NCBI RefSeq assembly: GCF_024362695.1
Contig: NW_026063251.1
Location: forward strand, 349,001 to 413,000
Length of the DNA stretch: 64,000 nt
Direction of reading: 5' to 3'
DNA from: Pectinophora gossypiella
Taxonomy: Eukaryota; Arthropoda; Insecta; Lepidoptera; Gelechiidae
The first letter of the stretch is position 1. Every line of letters starts with the position of its first letter. Below the pieces are notes generated by a model. It was not told the DNA's origin, searched no databases, and saw nothing but the letters and a program-made list of their open reading frames with translations. Positions 1 to 10,599 of this stretch are shown piece after piece. The translations under genes and the position numbers were made by a program.

Positions 1-625
1 TATTCCAATTGAAACTACAAAATATCTTAACTCTTCTTCGCTACTTTCAGCTCAGATACTTAAGAAAAATGTGCCTCTCTGTGAAATAGAATTTAAATTT
101 AAGTATATAACTCCGCACACGATTGTAAAAACCTTTAGAGAAATCAAAGTAAAATAAACAGAGGACTTGTTTGGGATGAGTGTGAAAGCCTTTACAGCCG
201 TCATTGATACACTAGCTCCATATCTAGCTGTTACTTTCAATATGTGTATTGACAAGGGTATGTTTCCTGATTTGATGAAGCAAAGTAAAATTGTACCGTT
301 ATATAAATCCGGTGACAAAAAAGATCCTGGAAATTATAGACCTGTTGCTATACTACCCGTTTTTAGTAAAATTTTCGAAAAAATTGTACTGCATCAATTG
401 CTCTTACATTTTAACCAAACTAAGGTGCTACACGAGCAACAGTTTGGTTTCACAAAGGGTCGTTCGACAAGTGACGCGGGAGTTGCTCTCATGAGACATA
501 TCTTCACAGCCTGGGAGCAACGCCAAGATGCTATAGGAGTTTTTTGCGACCTCTCAAAAGCTTTTGACTGTGTGGATCATGAAACTTTGCTTCTCAAATT
601 AGAACACTACGGTATTAAAAGTAAA

Positions 626-816
626 CATACATACATACATACATAAACTCACGCCCGTAATCCCTAATGGGGTGGGCAGAGCCACAAGTAATCAAAGACA
701 ACTTGCAGCCACTGTTGATACGAAGTCCAAAATGATGAACCTTATGGTGATAAGGGATCAGCCTATCGCCCATAACATTAGTCCATCATGTTAGAGGACA
801 CAATCCCTCTGTCGGT
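626..816 (-). mobile_element. SINE with (TATG)n tail and 11-bp TSD
   Basis: The insertion breaks RT-A and is flanked by a perfect 11-bp duplication, TTAAAAGTAAA, at 615-625 and 817-827. Read on the minus strand it ends in GGGATTACGGGCGTGAG followed by a TATG microsatellite tail, as expected of a SINE or LINE 3' end. A diverged relative with the same 3' domain lies at 48320-48512 on the plus strand. Removing it restores the RT frame at the junction. Confidence 0.85.
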
Positions 817-1904
817 TTAAAAGTAAAGAATTGGAATTTATGAGATCTTATTTGTCTGGTAGATCACAAAAGATTCAAATAAATAATACAGAATCTTTCG
901 GCTCTGAAGTCAAGATAGGTGTTCCGCAGGGCCTTATTCTCGGGCCATTTTCGTTTTAGTTTATGTTAATGACTTGGCCCACATGGTGGAGGGTCAGAAC
1001 TTGTCAAATATCGTACTTTTTGCGGACGATACTTCCCTTATTTTTAAAACAGACAGACGAAAGCCCAACAATGACTATATAAATCACGCCCTTTGCCAGA
1101 TCCACCACTGGTTTACAATAAATAACCTAGTTTTGAATGGAAAGAAAACAAAATGTATTAAATTCAGTTTACCTAACGTAAATTCTGCTGATTGTGATAT
1201 ACTTCTAAATAACCAGAAACTAGACTTTGTTAAAAATACAGTTTTTCTGGGATTAAATATTGATGATAGACTCAAATGGGACATACATATTAAATCATTA
1301 TCAGGTAGACTTAGCTCAGCTGCATTTGCAGTCAAAAGGATTAGAGAACTGACTGACGTGACGACTGCAAGATTGGTATATTTTAGCTACTTCCATAGTA
1401 TTATGTCGTATGGTATTTTGCTTTGGGGTAGAGCAGCTGATATTGAAACCGTTTTCATTCTACAAAAAAGGGCAATCAGATCTATCTACAAACTGAGATG
1501 CCGCGATTCTCTCAGAGAATTTTTTAAAGAGATTTCCATTATGACTGTGCCTTGTCAATACATATACACTTCTCATCAAAAAAATCGAAACACTTCCGTT
1601 TTCATTGTTTCTGTCCGAATTTAACACAAAAAAGAATTCATACGATGAAAAAAAAATACATAAATGTATAGCTGGCAGTTTGGCCATTACAGTAATAAGC
1701 GAAAATTCTAAATTCAAAATTAGAATTTCATTTGTTTATCTTATAAACGAAATGAATCACTGTTTTGAGACAAATGTGTGTTTAGGGTTGGAGTACATTT
1801 AGCGTTTAAAAACTAAAAATTGGCGCCTATCCTTAAACTTTTTGTTTTTTATTTCAATACTGTGACTTTGGGACGTCTGAAAAAAGGTTTTTTTTCTAAA
1901 ACGT

Positions 1905-2507
1905 ATGGATACTTCGCCCACAGAAGCCGCCCAAGTTGTGGCATTGCTGGATTCTGGCCTTAGTCAGCGTGTTGTGGCTGCAAGACTGCATCTAAGCCTG
2001 TCATCTGTTCATAGAGTCTATAAATGTTATCGGGAGACTGGTTTGTTCACGCGCCGTTCAGGATCTGGCAGGAATCGGGTCACTTCTGAGCGAGATGATC
2101 GATTTATTGTAACAACTTCTTTAAGAAATCGACGCCTTAACGCTTTTCAACTGCAGCAGCGGCTTCGTGTTGTACGAAGGGTGGCTGTAAGTGACTCTAC
2201 AATTAGAAGAAGGTTGAAGGATCGTGGACTGGTACCGCATAAGCCAGCAAATGGGCCGAAATTAACTGCAGACCATCGAAGAGCGCGCCTTAACTTTGCA
2301 CGTGAGCACCTAAATTGGTCATACCTACAGTGGAGCAAAGTTCTCTTTTCTGATGAGTGTAAAATTATGCTGTATGGTAACGACGGAAGGAACAAGGTCT
2401 ACAGAAGAGACGGAGAACGCTATGCACAATGCTGCATTGAAGAAAAGGTCAGCTATGGTGGCGGTTCTGTAGGTATGACCAATTTAGGTGCTCACGTGCA
2501 AAGTTAA
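1905..2507 (+). pseudogene. Tc1/mariner transposase, N-terminal half (truncated)
   Basis: This predicted protein of about 200 aa starts MDTSPTEAAQ. It has a paired-like helix-turn-helix DNA-binding region (about residues 5-110, including GLSQRVVAARLHLSLSSVHR) and the first part of the DDE catalytic domain with the first aspartate in LFSDE (about residue 150). It reaches GGGSV and then runs into the inverted arm, so the second and third catalytic acidic residues are absent. The last dozen residues are antisense sequence. It cannot encode an active transposase, though the DNA-binding part is intact and might act as a repressor; that is inference. Confidence 0.9.
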
Positions 2508-2892
2508 GGCGCGCTCTTCGATGGTCTGCAGTTAATTTCGGCCCATTTGCTGGCTTATGCGGTACCAGTCCACGATCCTTCAACCTTCTTCTAATTGTAG
2601 AGTCACTTACAGCCACCCTTCGTACAACACGAAGCCGCTGCTGCAGTTGAAAAGCGTTAAGGCGTCGATTTCTTAAAGAAGTTGTTACAATAAATCGATC
2701 ATCTCGCTCAGAAGTGACCCGATTCCTGCCAGATCCTGAACGGCGCGTGAACAAACCAGTCTCCCGATAACATTTATAGACTCTATGAACAGATGACAGG
2801 CTTAGATGCAGTCTTGCAGCCACAACACGCTGACTAAGGCCAGAATCCAGCAATGCCACAACTTGGGCGGCTTCTGTGGGCGAAGTATCCAT
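2467..2892 (-). pseudogene. Inverted second copy of the Tc1 transposase N-terminus
   Basis: This is the mirror copy of the transposase start. It has the same first ~143 residues from MDTSPTEAAQ through NWSYLQ, then ends a few codons later at the palindrome centre. It contains only the helix-turn-helix region and none of the catalytic triad. Both copies are transcribed toward each other, so read-through would make a long hairpin RNA. Confidence 0.9.
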
Positions 2893-3580
2893 ACGTTTTA
2901 GAAAAAAAACCTTTTTTCAGACGTCCCAAAGTCACAGTATTGAAATAAAAAACAAAAAGTTTAAGGATAGGCGCCAATTTTTAGTTTTTAAACGCTAAAT
3001 GTACTCCAACCCTAAACACACATTTGTCTCAAAACAGTGATTCATTTCGTTTATAAGATAAACAAATGAAATTCTAATTTTGAATTTAGAATTTTCGCTT
3101 ATTACTGTAATGGCCAAACTGCCAGCTATACATTTATGTATTTTTTTTCATCGTATGAATTCTTTTTTGTGTTAAATTCGGACAGAAACAATGAAATCGG
3201 AAGTGTTTCGATTTTTTTGATGAGAAGTGTATATGAACATTATGTATGTTAGGAAAAATTTACACTTATATTTAAGAAACTGTGATAAGCACAAATACAA
3301 CCTAAGGAATAAGAACAAATTAGCAGTTCCTAGTTCCAGACTATCCAAAATTAGCACATCATTTGTAGCGCTGTGTGTGCGATACTATAATAAGATACCA
3401 GAAGATGTACTAGGCCTTTCGGGAAACATGTTTAAAAATGTTATAAAAACTACTTTAATCAGTAAAGCTTATTATAAAGTAGGAGACTATCTTAAAGATA
3501 ATAATATTAAATGGATTACTTCAGCTCAACACAAGAAAGACAAGAATGTTTGCAATAAAAACTTGGCCCTAAAATACTGA

Positions 3581-3989
3581 ATTTGAAATAACTTTGTAAG
3601 TGGATTAAAAAGGATTGTGAAACACTTGATGATATTTGAACAGTAGAGTACTTTTTTTTATATCCAGGCGGAGGATTTTGAGCTTCTTTATATAAGTGGT
3701 GCATGCTCGCCTCGAAATGTTCGTGTACGCGGTGGCGTCCGGAAGTCGGGTCGCACCTTTCCCTCAAAAATGTGCGAAGGGAGCGATGGCTGGCTTTCGC
3801 GTCAACTCGTGATCGGGTGCTGCGTATGTGGACAGGCCTGCTTCTGTCAGGAAGCTCATAAAACACTGTTTCTGTGATAAAGTCACATAAAATCTTTATT
3901 TTTCACTTTCCTTCCACCGACTGTAATTGGAATACCATTGTATTTAAGTCTATAAATTATGTAATACAAACTGGATTAAAAGAAAAGAA
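3581..3989. other. 3' trailer of RT-A and unrecognised sequence
   Basis: Directly after the RT-A stop is AT-rich trailer to about 3650, then a more GC-rich stretch (about 3665-3860) with no recognisable domain on either strand. A minus-strand open frame there (3516-3866) has no family signature I know. Left as unassigned. Confidence 0.4.
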
Positions 3990-4180
3990 AGGAAAACATG
4001 AAACAGTAGGACTAGGGCCCTGTGCTGGGAGGTTTTCTGGCCACGTCTTTCCCTCAGCGTTACAGATTCCGATGTGGTAGTAGTTTTACAGCTAGTTACA
4101 TAATATGTAATTTAATTATGTTTGACGTTCAAAAAGCGCTAACTTTGTAAGCCAATTTTGAAAAATAAATATTTTTGAAT
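3990..4180 (+). repeat. Retroposon 3' end with TTTTGA-type tail
   Basis: The sequence GGGCCCTGTGCTGGGAGG at about 4014, followed by an AT-rich 3' segment with AATAAA (4164) and a short TTTTGAATTTTGATT tail, looks like the 3' terminus of a LINE or SINE, a type frequent in Lepidoptera. No TSD was found. It abuts the CR1-like fragment that follows. Confidence 0.4.
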
Positions 4181-6233
4181 TTTGATTGGTCACGCATATC
4201 TCGTCTGGAGGACGTGAATGACATGGTAAGCCAATTCCATAACTGTATCCTACAATTATTTGATGTCTTTGCACCGGAGAGGCGTATGAGTATCTCGGAG
4301 AAAACGTTGCCATGGTTTACTAGTAATATAAGGTACCTCAGGAAACTACGAGACGAAGCTCATACCAAAGCGAATTCAACAGGCAATGAAAACGATAAAG
4401 AATATTATAAATCTCTAAGACATTTAGTTATCACCAACACATTTGCCGAAAAATCTGCATGTTTTAATGAGTTGGTTAATAGGAACGTTAAAAATGGAAA
4501 AACTCTCTGGAAAAACTTGAAATCATCTGTTTTACCAAATTTTAAAAATACAGCTGATCTGCCGGCTTGTTTTGATAACCCAGATGCCATTAATAGACAT
4601 TTTCTTAACGTACCAGGTAATGATAGGACTGATAAATCTAATATGACATATTATGAGTTTCATAAGCACAGTAATTCCACTTTTAACCTTAGTCCAGTGC
4701 ATGAAAATGTGGTGGCTAAAGCGATTTTTAAAATTAAGTCTAGCGCTACTGGACAAGACGGCATCTCCAAAGATATGTTTATTTTAACTTTACCACATTC
4801 GCTCGGTGCAATTACAGCTATCATCAATAAATCAATCTTGAGAGGCATTTTCCCTAATGAATGGAAAAATGCAATAGTTCATTCACTACCCAAAAAATCG
4901 AATGTGACAGATATCAAAGATTTGCGCGCTATCAGTATTTTGCCATTTTTGTCCAAAATTATAGAAAGAATAGTCTATGATCAAGTCTATAAATACTGTA
5001 TTCCTTCCAAAATTCTTCCAGAGCTTCAGACTGAGTTTCGATCAAAACGTAGTAGGTACCACGATAGCCCTCCTTGATTTAGTCGATAACCTGTTGCATC
5101 ACCTGGACTCAGGAAAAAGTTCGATCTTGGTACTCCTCGATTTTTCGAGGGCGTTTGATTCAATTAACACGTCGTTATTGATATCGTAACTGGCTTACTA
5201 TGGTTTCGAGTCCACATCACTCAGGTGGTTTAGCAGCTATTTAGACGAACGTTATCAAAAAGTTGTGGTACGAAAGCCCGATGGTAACTCGTTAACGTCT
5301 GTCTGTCAATTCGTTAAACGTGGAGTTCCGCAGGTTTATAGTTCTGACATTACAGATTGTATTAAAAATAGTAAATACCACATTTACGCGGATGATCTAC
5401 AAGTTTACATCCCGGCTGGAAGTGATAACGTTGATGGAGCCATTGAATCTCTTAATCAGGATCTGGACAGAATATTTATTTGGAGCCAAAAAAACTGCCT
5501 GGTTTTAAATGCCACCAAGTCCAAATTTATGATTATAGGTACAAAGCAACAAACTAGTATTATAGAAGCTGCAAAGCCTAATGTATTAATAAAGGGTACA
5601 TCTCTTGATCACGTATCCGAGGCACGCAATCTCGGTTTAAATTTCGATTCACAGTTGAGATTTCATAGTCATGTGGTCGAAGTGGCACGAAATTGTTTTT
5701 GTAGGCTAAAAGTTCTGTACCAAATCAGACCATTTGTCAACACGGATATAAAAATTATGCTCTGTGAAACACTAATTTTGTCAAAATTGAACTTCGGTTT
5801 CACTGTATACGGGCCTTGTTTATATGGAAAATCTGAAAAAATCATTCAGCGTGTTCAGAATGCCTGTGCACGTTTCTGTTTTCCGATTCCTCCTCGTACT
5901 CATATAACGCCTTTTCTCAACAATTCTAATTTGCTAAATATGCATCATCGTTTAAATTTATATTTTGCTTGTCAACTGCACGATATTATTAAGTTTCAAG
6001 AACCTCAATACTTCTTTAAAAAACTCTTGTGGCGCAAATCTGCGAGGTCTTGCTCAATAGTGATGCATCTGCCGCGACATAGGACTGCCGCTTTTCGTGG
6101 AGGTTTCAGTTACCGATCTAATAAATGTTGGAACGATATTCCACCGCCCCTTCGCAAGCTTACTTCCAAAATTACTTTTAAGGTGAAATATAAGGAATAT
6201 CTTCTTAATATTCAGAAAAACGTCGGTAATTGA
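4175..6233 (+). pseudogene. CR1-B: 5'-truncated, decayed CR1-like ORF2
   Basis: The frame starts inside ORF2, C-terminal to the endonuclease, and parallels the intact minus-strand ORF2 at 24721-27576 throughout (LPWFTSNI, HLVITNTF, SATGQDGISKDM, LRAISILPFLSKIIERIVYDQV). It then frameshifts near 5055 and carries LLDFSRAFDSIN in another frame, with a stop at about 5187. The GVPQ block is followed by a short deletion of about 16 residues relative to the intact relative. The catalytic YADDLQVY is kept (about 5387), as is the C-terminal CARFCFPIPPRTH motif. It is non-functional. Confidence 0.9.
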
Positions 6234-6289
6234 ACTTTATACTTATTTCATAATTATGTTATACACACCTACTTGTCATATATTGTTTA

Positions 6290-7614
6290 CTAGCTTTTGC
6301 CCGCGACTCCATCCGCGTGGCGTGTTATAAAAGAAAGATCTTTGTGTGTGTGGGAGAAAGGTTAAAAAATGCTTAATTTTATTATTTTTAAATGAGGTTA
6401 CAGTATAAGTAGCTCAGTTAAATAATGAATTGTTATTAATTTCTAGATTATTAGTTTATGATTTGGTTTGATATTTTAGGAAAATACGATCAGTTTCGAA
6501 AATTTAAACAAAATTTAAAAATTACAACAGAAATACGCTGTGTAACTCCGCCTAGAAAATTCAACAGAAAACTACCTACGAAAGATTTGAACCATCCAAG
6601 AATAGTGAAAAGTTCGCCCGCAAAATTCAATATTTGACACGACCATCAACGACGTCTGCCCTCACGCGTCTGCCGCGTTTCGATTGCTCACTCGGGTATC
6701 TGCCCCCCCTCCGCGCCTCGCCACCGCTGTCGCCGCCCCACAAACGCCGCCGCGGCCGCGACGTTTCTTGGTTGCCACTAACGCGAGCTATAAATTTCAA
6801 GCCCCTAACTCGCTTCCCGTTCCCAGGGAAATTTTTAACTTTGCATTCACTAAGGTATATAATATATGCATGTCAAATTTCAAGCATCTAACTTATGCAG
6901 TTTAGATTTTTTTCATACAATTTTTTTTACCCGCCAATTCCCATTTTTCAAAATACAGCCATAACTAAAATTGATATTTACTAAGGTATGCATGCATGCT
7001 TTTATTCGTAGCATGCATGCTAGATTGAAAACATCTATCTTACGCGGTTTAGATTTTATCATACAAATGTTTTTTTCCCGCTAACTCCCGTTCCCGTGGG
7101 AATTTTGCAATATCCAGTTGCAACTAAGCTTTAAGTTAACTATGGTACCTGCATGCCAAATTTCAAGCGTCTAACTTAAGCGGTTTAGAATTTTTATACA
7201 AAAGGGTTTTCCCGCTAATTCCTGTTCCCGTGGGAATTTCGGGAATTCCTTTCTTAGTGCACCTCTACGGTACCTAAGCTACGTCCCTTCCTAATTTCAA
7301 GTGCCTACGTTTAGCCGTTTAGGCTGTGCGTTGATATGTCAGTCATTCAGTCAGTCAGTTTCTTCTTTTATATATTTAGATATTTCCGTCATACATGATT
7401 TCTATGTAACTTTAACCATTAAGCCTGCTCATGCGACGGAAGCTTAAAAAATGGAGTAACTTCTCCCGTTTTCCCAAAATTTCCCTTCACTACTCTGCTC
7501 CTATTGATTGTAGCGTGATGAAAAGTATACTATAACCTGCCCAGGAGTATGAAGAATAATTGTACCAAGTTTCATTAAAATCCGTCCAGTAGTTTTCGTT
7601 TCTATAAGGAACAT

Positions 7615-7647
<33 letters not shown>

Positions 7648-7766
7648 ACTTTTACTGATTGCATTTATGGCATCAGTATCGATCACTAATCACCCCCTGA
7701 TAGTTACTTTGAAAATATATTTAATGTACAGAATTGACCTCTCTACAGATTTATTATAAGTATAGA
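6290..7766 (-). mobile_element. Non-autonomous Helitron, copy 1
   Basis: Read on the minus strand it starts TCTATACTTATAATAAATC (7766) preceded by A. It ends with a GC-rich hairpin (CGCGGATGGAGTCGCG), then GGGCAAAAGCTAG (6290) followed by T. TC...hairpin...CTAG, inserted between A and T without a TSD, is the Helitron signature. There is no Rep/helicase gene. Inside are degenerate repeats of about 145 bp (6885-7250) and a CAGA microsatellite (7616-7644). The host is the 3' UTR of CR1-B. Confidence 0.8.
7616..7644 (+). repeat. (CAGA)n microsatellite in Helitron copy 1
   Basis: About 29 nt of uninterrupted CAGA repeats. The mirror position in Helitron copy 2 (8074-8087) has only about 14 nt, so the two copies differ at this locus. 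Confidence 0.9.
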
Positions 7767-7951
7767 TGAATCTCTCTCGTTATCTGTTTATCTATGGCTT
7801 TTATTTTACACATCTGTTTATTTGTCGTATCTATTATGTATACTTTAACCTCTTGGCATACTATCTACCTTTGACTAATACTTTCATATTAGTCGTAATC
7901 TCTTTATTCATATATTTTCTTCATAATTATATTTGCTTATTTTCTTATTTA

Positions 7952-9414
7952 TCTATACTTATAATAAATCTGTAGAGAGGTCAATTCTGTACATTAAATA
8001 TATTTTAAAAATAACTATCAGGGGGTGATTAGTTATCGATACTGATGCCAAAAATGCAATCAGTAAAATTTTTGTCTGTCTGTCTGTATGTTCCTTATAG
8101 AAACAAAAACTACTGGACGGATTTTAATGAAACTTGGTACAATTATTCTTCATACTCCTGGGCAGGTTATAGTATACTTTTCATTACGCTACAATCTATA
8201 GGAGCAGAGCAGTGAAGGGAAATTTTGGGAAAACGGGAGAAGTTACTCCATTTTTTAAGCTTCCGTCGCGTGAGCAGCCTTAATGGTTAAAGTTACATAG
8301 AAATCATGTATGACGGAAATATCTTCTAAATATATAAAAGGAGAAACTGACTGACTGAATGACTGACATATCAACGCACAGCCTAAACGGCTAAACGTAG
8401 GCACTTGAAATTAGGAAGGGACGTAGCTTAGGTACCGTAGAGGTGCACTAAGAAAGGAATTCCCGAAATTCCCACGGGAACAGGAATTAGCGGGAAAACC
8501 CTTTTGTATAAAAATTCTAAACCGCTTAAGTTAGACGCTTGAAATTTGGCATGCAGGTACCATAGTTAACTTAAAGCTTAGTTGCAACTGGATATTGCAA
8601 AATTCCCACGGGAACGGGAGTTAGCGGGAAAAAACATTTGTATGATAAAATCTAAACCGCGTAAGATAGATGTTTTCAATCTAGCATGCATGCTACGAAT
8701 AAAAGCATGCATGCATACCTTAGTAAATATCAATTTTAGTTATGGCTGTATTTTGAAAAATGGGAATTGGCGGGTAAAAAAAAATTGTATGAAAAAATCT
8801 AAACTGCATAAGTTAGATGCTTGAAATTTGACTTGCATATATTATATACCTTAGTGAATGCAAAGTTAAAAATTTCACTGGGAACGGGAAGCGAGTTAGA
8901 GGCTTGAAATTTATAGCTCGCGGTAGTGGCAACCAAGAAACGTCGCGGCCGCGGCGGCGTTTGTGGGGCGGCGACAGCGGTGGCGAGGCGCGGAGGGGGG
9001 GCAATACCCGAGTGAGCAATCGAAACGCGGCAGACGCGTGAGGGCAGACGTCGTTGATGGTCGTGTCAAATATTGAATTTTGCGGGCGAACTTTTCACTA
9101 TTCTTGGATGGTTCAAATCTTTCGTAGGTAGTTTTCTGTTGAATTTTCCAGGCGGACGTTACACAGCGTATTTCTGTTGTAATTTTTAAATTTTGTTTAA
9201 ATTTTCGAAACTGATCGTATTTTCCTAAAATATCAAACCAAATCATAAACTAATAATCTAGAAATTAATAACAATTCATTATTTAACTGAGCTACTTATA
9301 CTGTAACCTCATTTAAAAATAATAAAATTAAGCATTTTTTAACCTTTCTCCCACACACACAAAGATCTTTCTTTTATAACACGCCACGCGGACGGAGTCG
9401 CGGGCAAAAGCTAG
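7952..9414 (+). mobile_element. Non-autonomous Helitron, copy 2 (head to head with copy 1)
   Basis: It begins TCTATACTTATAATAAATC after A (7951) and ends GGGCAAAAGCTAG before T (9415), with a CGCGGACGGAGTCGCG hairpin just upstream of the terminus. It matches copy 1 in inverse orientation over its whole length with scattered differences. The 185 bp between the two 5' ends (7767-7951) is AT-rich and appears to be CR1-B 3' UTR, so these look like two insertions rather than one palindromic element. Confidence 0.8.
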
Positions 9415-9655
9415 TTGTAAGTAAATCCCGACACTTTTTGTTGGCACGATAGTTCAAAGTATTTATAAGCGTAACTTAGGTACTGACAGAATATCAGCGT
9501 TGCTAAGAGTGGTATTTCTACTATCCTTCGCAACAACATGCTGAGTCAGTCTCTTTTCCCTGGCAGTGTATTTTTGATTTGTATACTTATCTTTATTTTC
9601 TCTACTATTGTACTGCACTGTTTTGGGAATAAAGTTATTCTATTCTATTCTAAGT
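9415..9655 (+). repeat. End of CR1-B 3' UTR with (TTCTA)n tail
   Basis: This stretch ends in GGGAATAAAGTTATTC and TTCTA repeats, the same tail type as the intact CR1-like element (TTCTA repeats at 23626-23650 on the minus strand). With 6234-6289 and 7767-7951 it reconstitutes a 3' UTR of about 480 bp split by the two Helitrons. The BEL-A coding sequence begins immediately after it. Confidence 0.65.
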
Positions 9656-10599
9656 GTAACACGAACCATCCACTTTATTCATGCCAGTTGTTCATCGATC
9701 TGCCACTGCCAGATAAAGTGAAGTTCGTTGAAGACAACAAGCTGTGTTACAACTGTATGCGCGCAGGACATTCCGCTACGACCTGCAAGTTCGGACCATG
9801 CAGGAAATGTAACAAGAAGCACAACTCATTATTACATAGTGACGCGAGTGACGATGGCTGCACACTGGCTTTCCTCTCACTAAACGAGGAACCGGGGATT
9901 GTTGCACGCCCCTCTACGTCATTAGGTGTATCAATGTGTGATTCTATACAAAAGCCGCAACTTGATATTGATACAGTACAGGTTAATAATGCACACATCG
10001 ACATACAATGCGCACAGTCGTCCGTGCAACCAGTTTTATTATCGACCGCCTTGGTGGAGATATGTGATAGTTTAGGTAAATATCACAAAGCGCGCGTTCT
10101 CCTCGACAGCGGTAGTCAACGTTGTTTTATTACAAAATCATTATGCGACCGATTAAATACGCAAATAATACAGTCCACCCATAAAATACATGGTCTAGGT
10201 AATTCTGTAACGCAAAGTACACAGACATGTAATGTTTTAATCAAGTCTGTGACAAATACCTATGCCACACGCATACAATGTCTCGTGTTACCTCAAATAA
10301 CGACGCTCTCAGCTATTACTACGCGCGATATTCATTTCTCCATCCCACATAACATACAGTTAGCCGATCCTTCTTTTCATGAATGTCACAAGGTGGACAT
10401 TCTCATAGGCGCGGACAAGTTTTGGGAACTGTTAAGTGAAGGGAGAATGAAACTTGCTGACGGGCCGTTTTTGCAAAACACCAAATTACGATGGATAATT
10501 TCTGGTCCCATTCTAAATAATGCGCTAAACGGAAGCAGTAACCGCGTTAACTGCAATTTTACACATTCTATTGACACGCAATTAAAACAGTTTTGGTAG
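9656..10599 (+). pseudogene. BEL-A: Gag zinc knuckles and protease (BEL/Pao)
   Basis: The 5' end is truncated. The frame opens within Gag at HPLYSCQLF and has CCHC/CCCH zinc knuckles (CYNCMRAGHSATTC, CRKCNKKHNSLLH). The aspartic protease follows with LLDSGSQRCFI at about 10109-10141 and the BEL-typical LIGADKFWELL and LQNTKLRWIISGP blocks. It ends at a TAG where the relative at 58814 has a tryptophan codon (FWE). The open frame upstream of 9656 is the tail of another repeat read through. It is closely related to BEL-C (56791-60206). Confidence 0.9.

Larger units (their letters stand above)
1567..3229. mobile_element. Fold-back Tc1/mariner-type transposon (giant palindrome)
   Basis: The element is flanked by TA (1565-1566 and 3230-3231) inside RT-A, and excising it rejoins the RT-A frame. 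Its two arms, 1567-2330 and 2467-3229, are inverted copies about 763 bp long and nearly identical; one difference I saw is CCGTTTTC against CCGATTTC near the outer end. The 136-bp centre (2331-2466) is single copy. Both ends begin CACTTCTCATC. Each arm carries the 5' half of a Tc1-like transposase gene, so the normal 3' half has been replaced by an inverted 5' half. Confidence 0.9.
1..3580 (+). pseudogene. RT-A: decayed non-LTR retrotransposon ORF2 (reverse transcriptase), interrupted
   Basis: The reading frame is open from the left edge except for one in-frame TAA near 155. It shows RT blocks (NYRPVAILPVFSKIFE, QFGFTKGRST, DLSKAFDCVDH), then is cut by a SINE (626-816) and resumes at 828. A frameshift near 955 follows the GVPQG-type block. 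The catalytic block reads FADDT at about 1017-1034. The frame is cut again by a fold-back transposon (1567-3229) and resumes at 3232 with a C-terminal HKYNLRNKNKL motif, ending near 3580. The C-terminal motif and overall order match the minus-strand ORF at 49263-51287, so both belong to related families. The endonuclease would lie left of the window. The clade is not certain. Confidence 0.85.

Noticed and set aside
1567..3229. Palindromes at 1567-3229 and 6289-9415 as assembly artefacts
   Set aside because: Arms differ at single sites and in microsatellite length, loops are unique, and insertion junctions (TA; A^T) are correct. Artefact not excluded without reads, but real elements fit better.
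3516..3866. 116-aa minus-strand frame with an Arg/His-rich start
   Set aside because: Overlaps the end of the RT-A frame and unassigned repeat DNA; no family recognised and no start context.
7768..7975. 69-aa Tyr/Leu-rich membrane-like frame between the Helitrons
   Set aside because: AT-rich non-coding spacer; composition alone explains the hydrophobic peptide.
9538..9655. Hydrophobic N-terminus (signal-peptide-like) of the 9538-10599 frame
   Set aside because: This part is the T-rich 3' UTR and TTCTA tail of CR1-B, fused by chance to BEL-A Gag.
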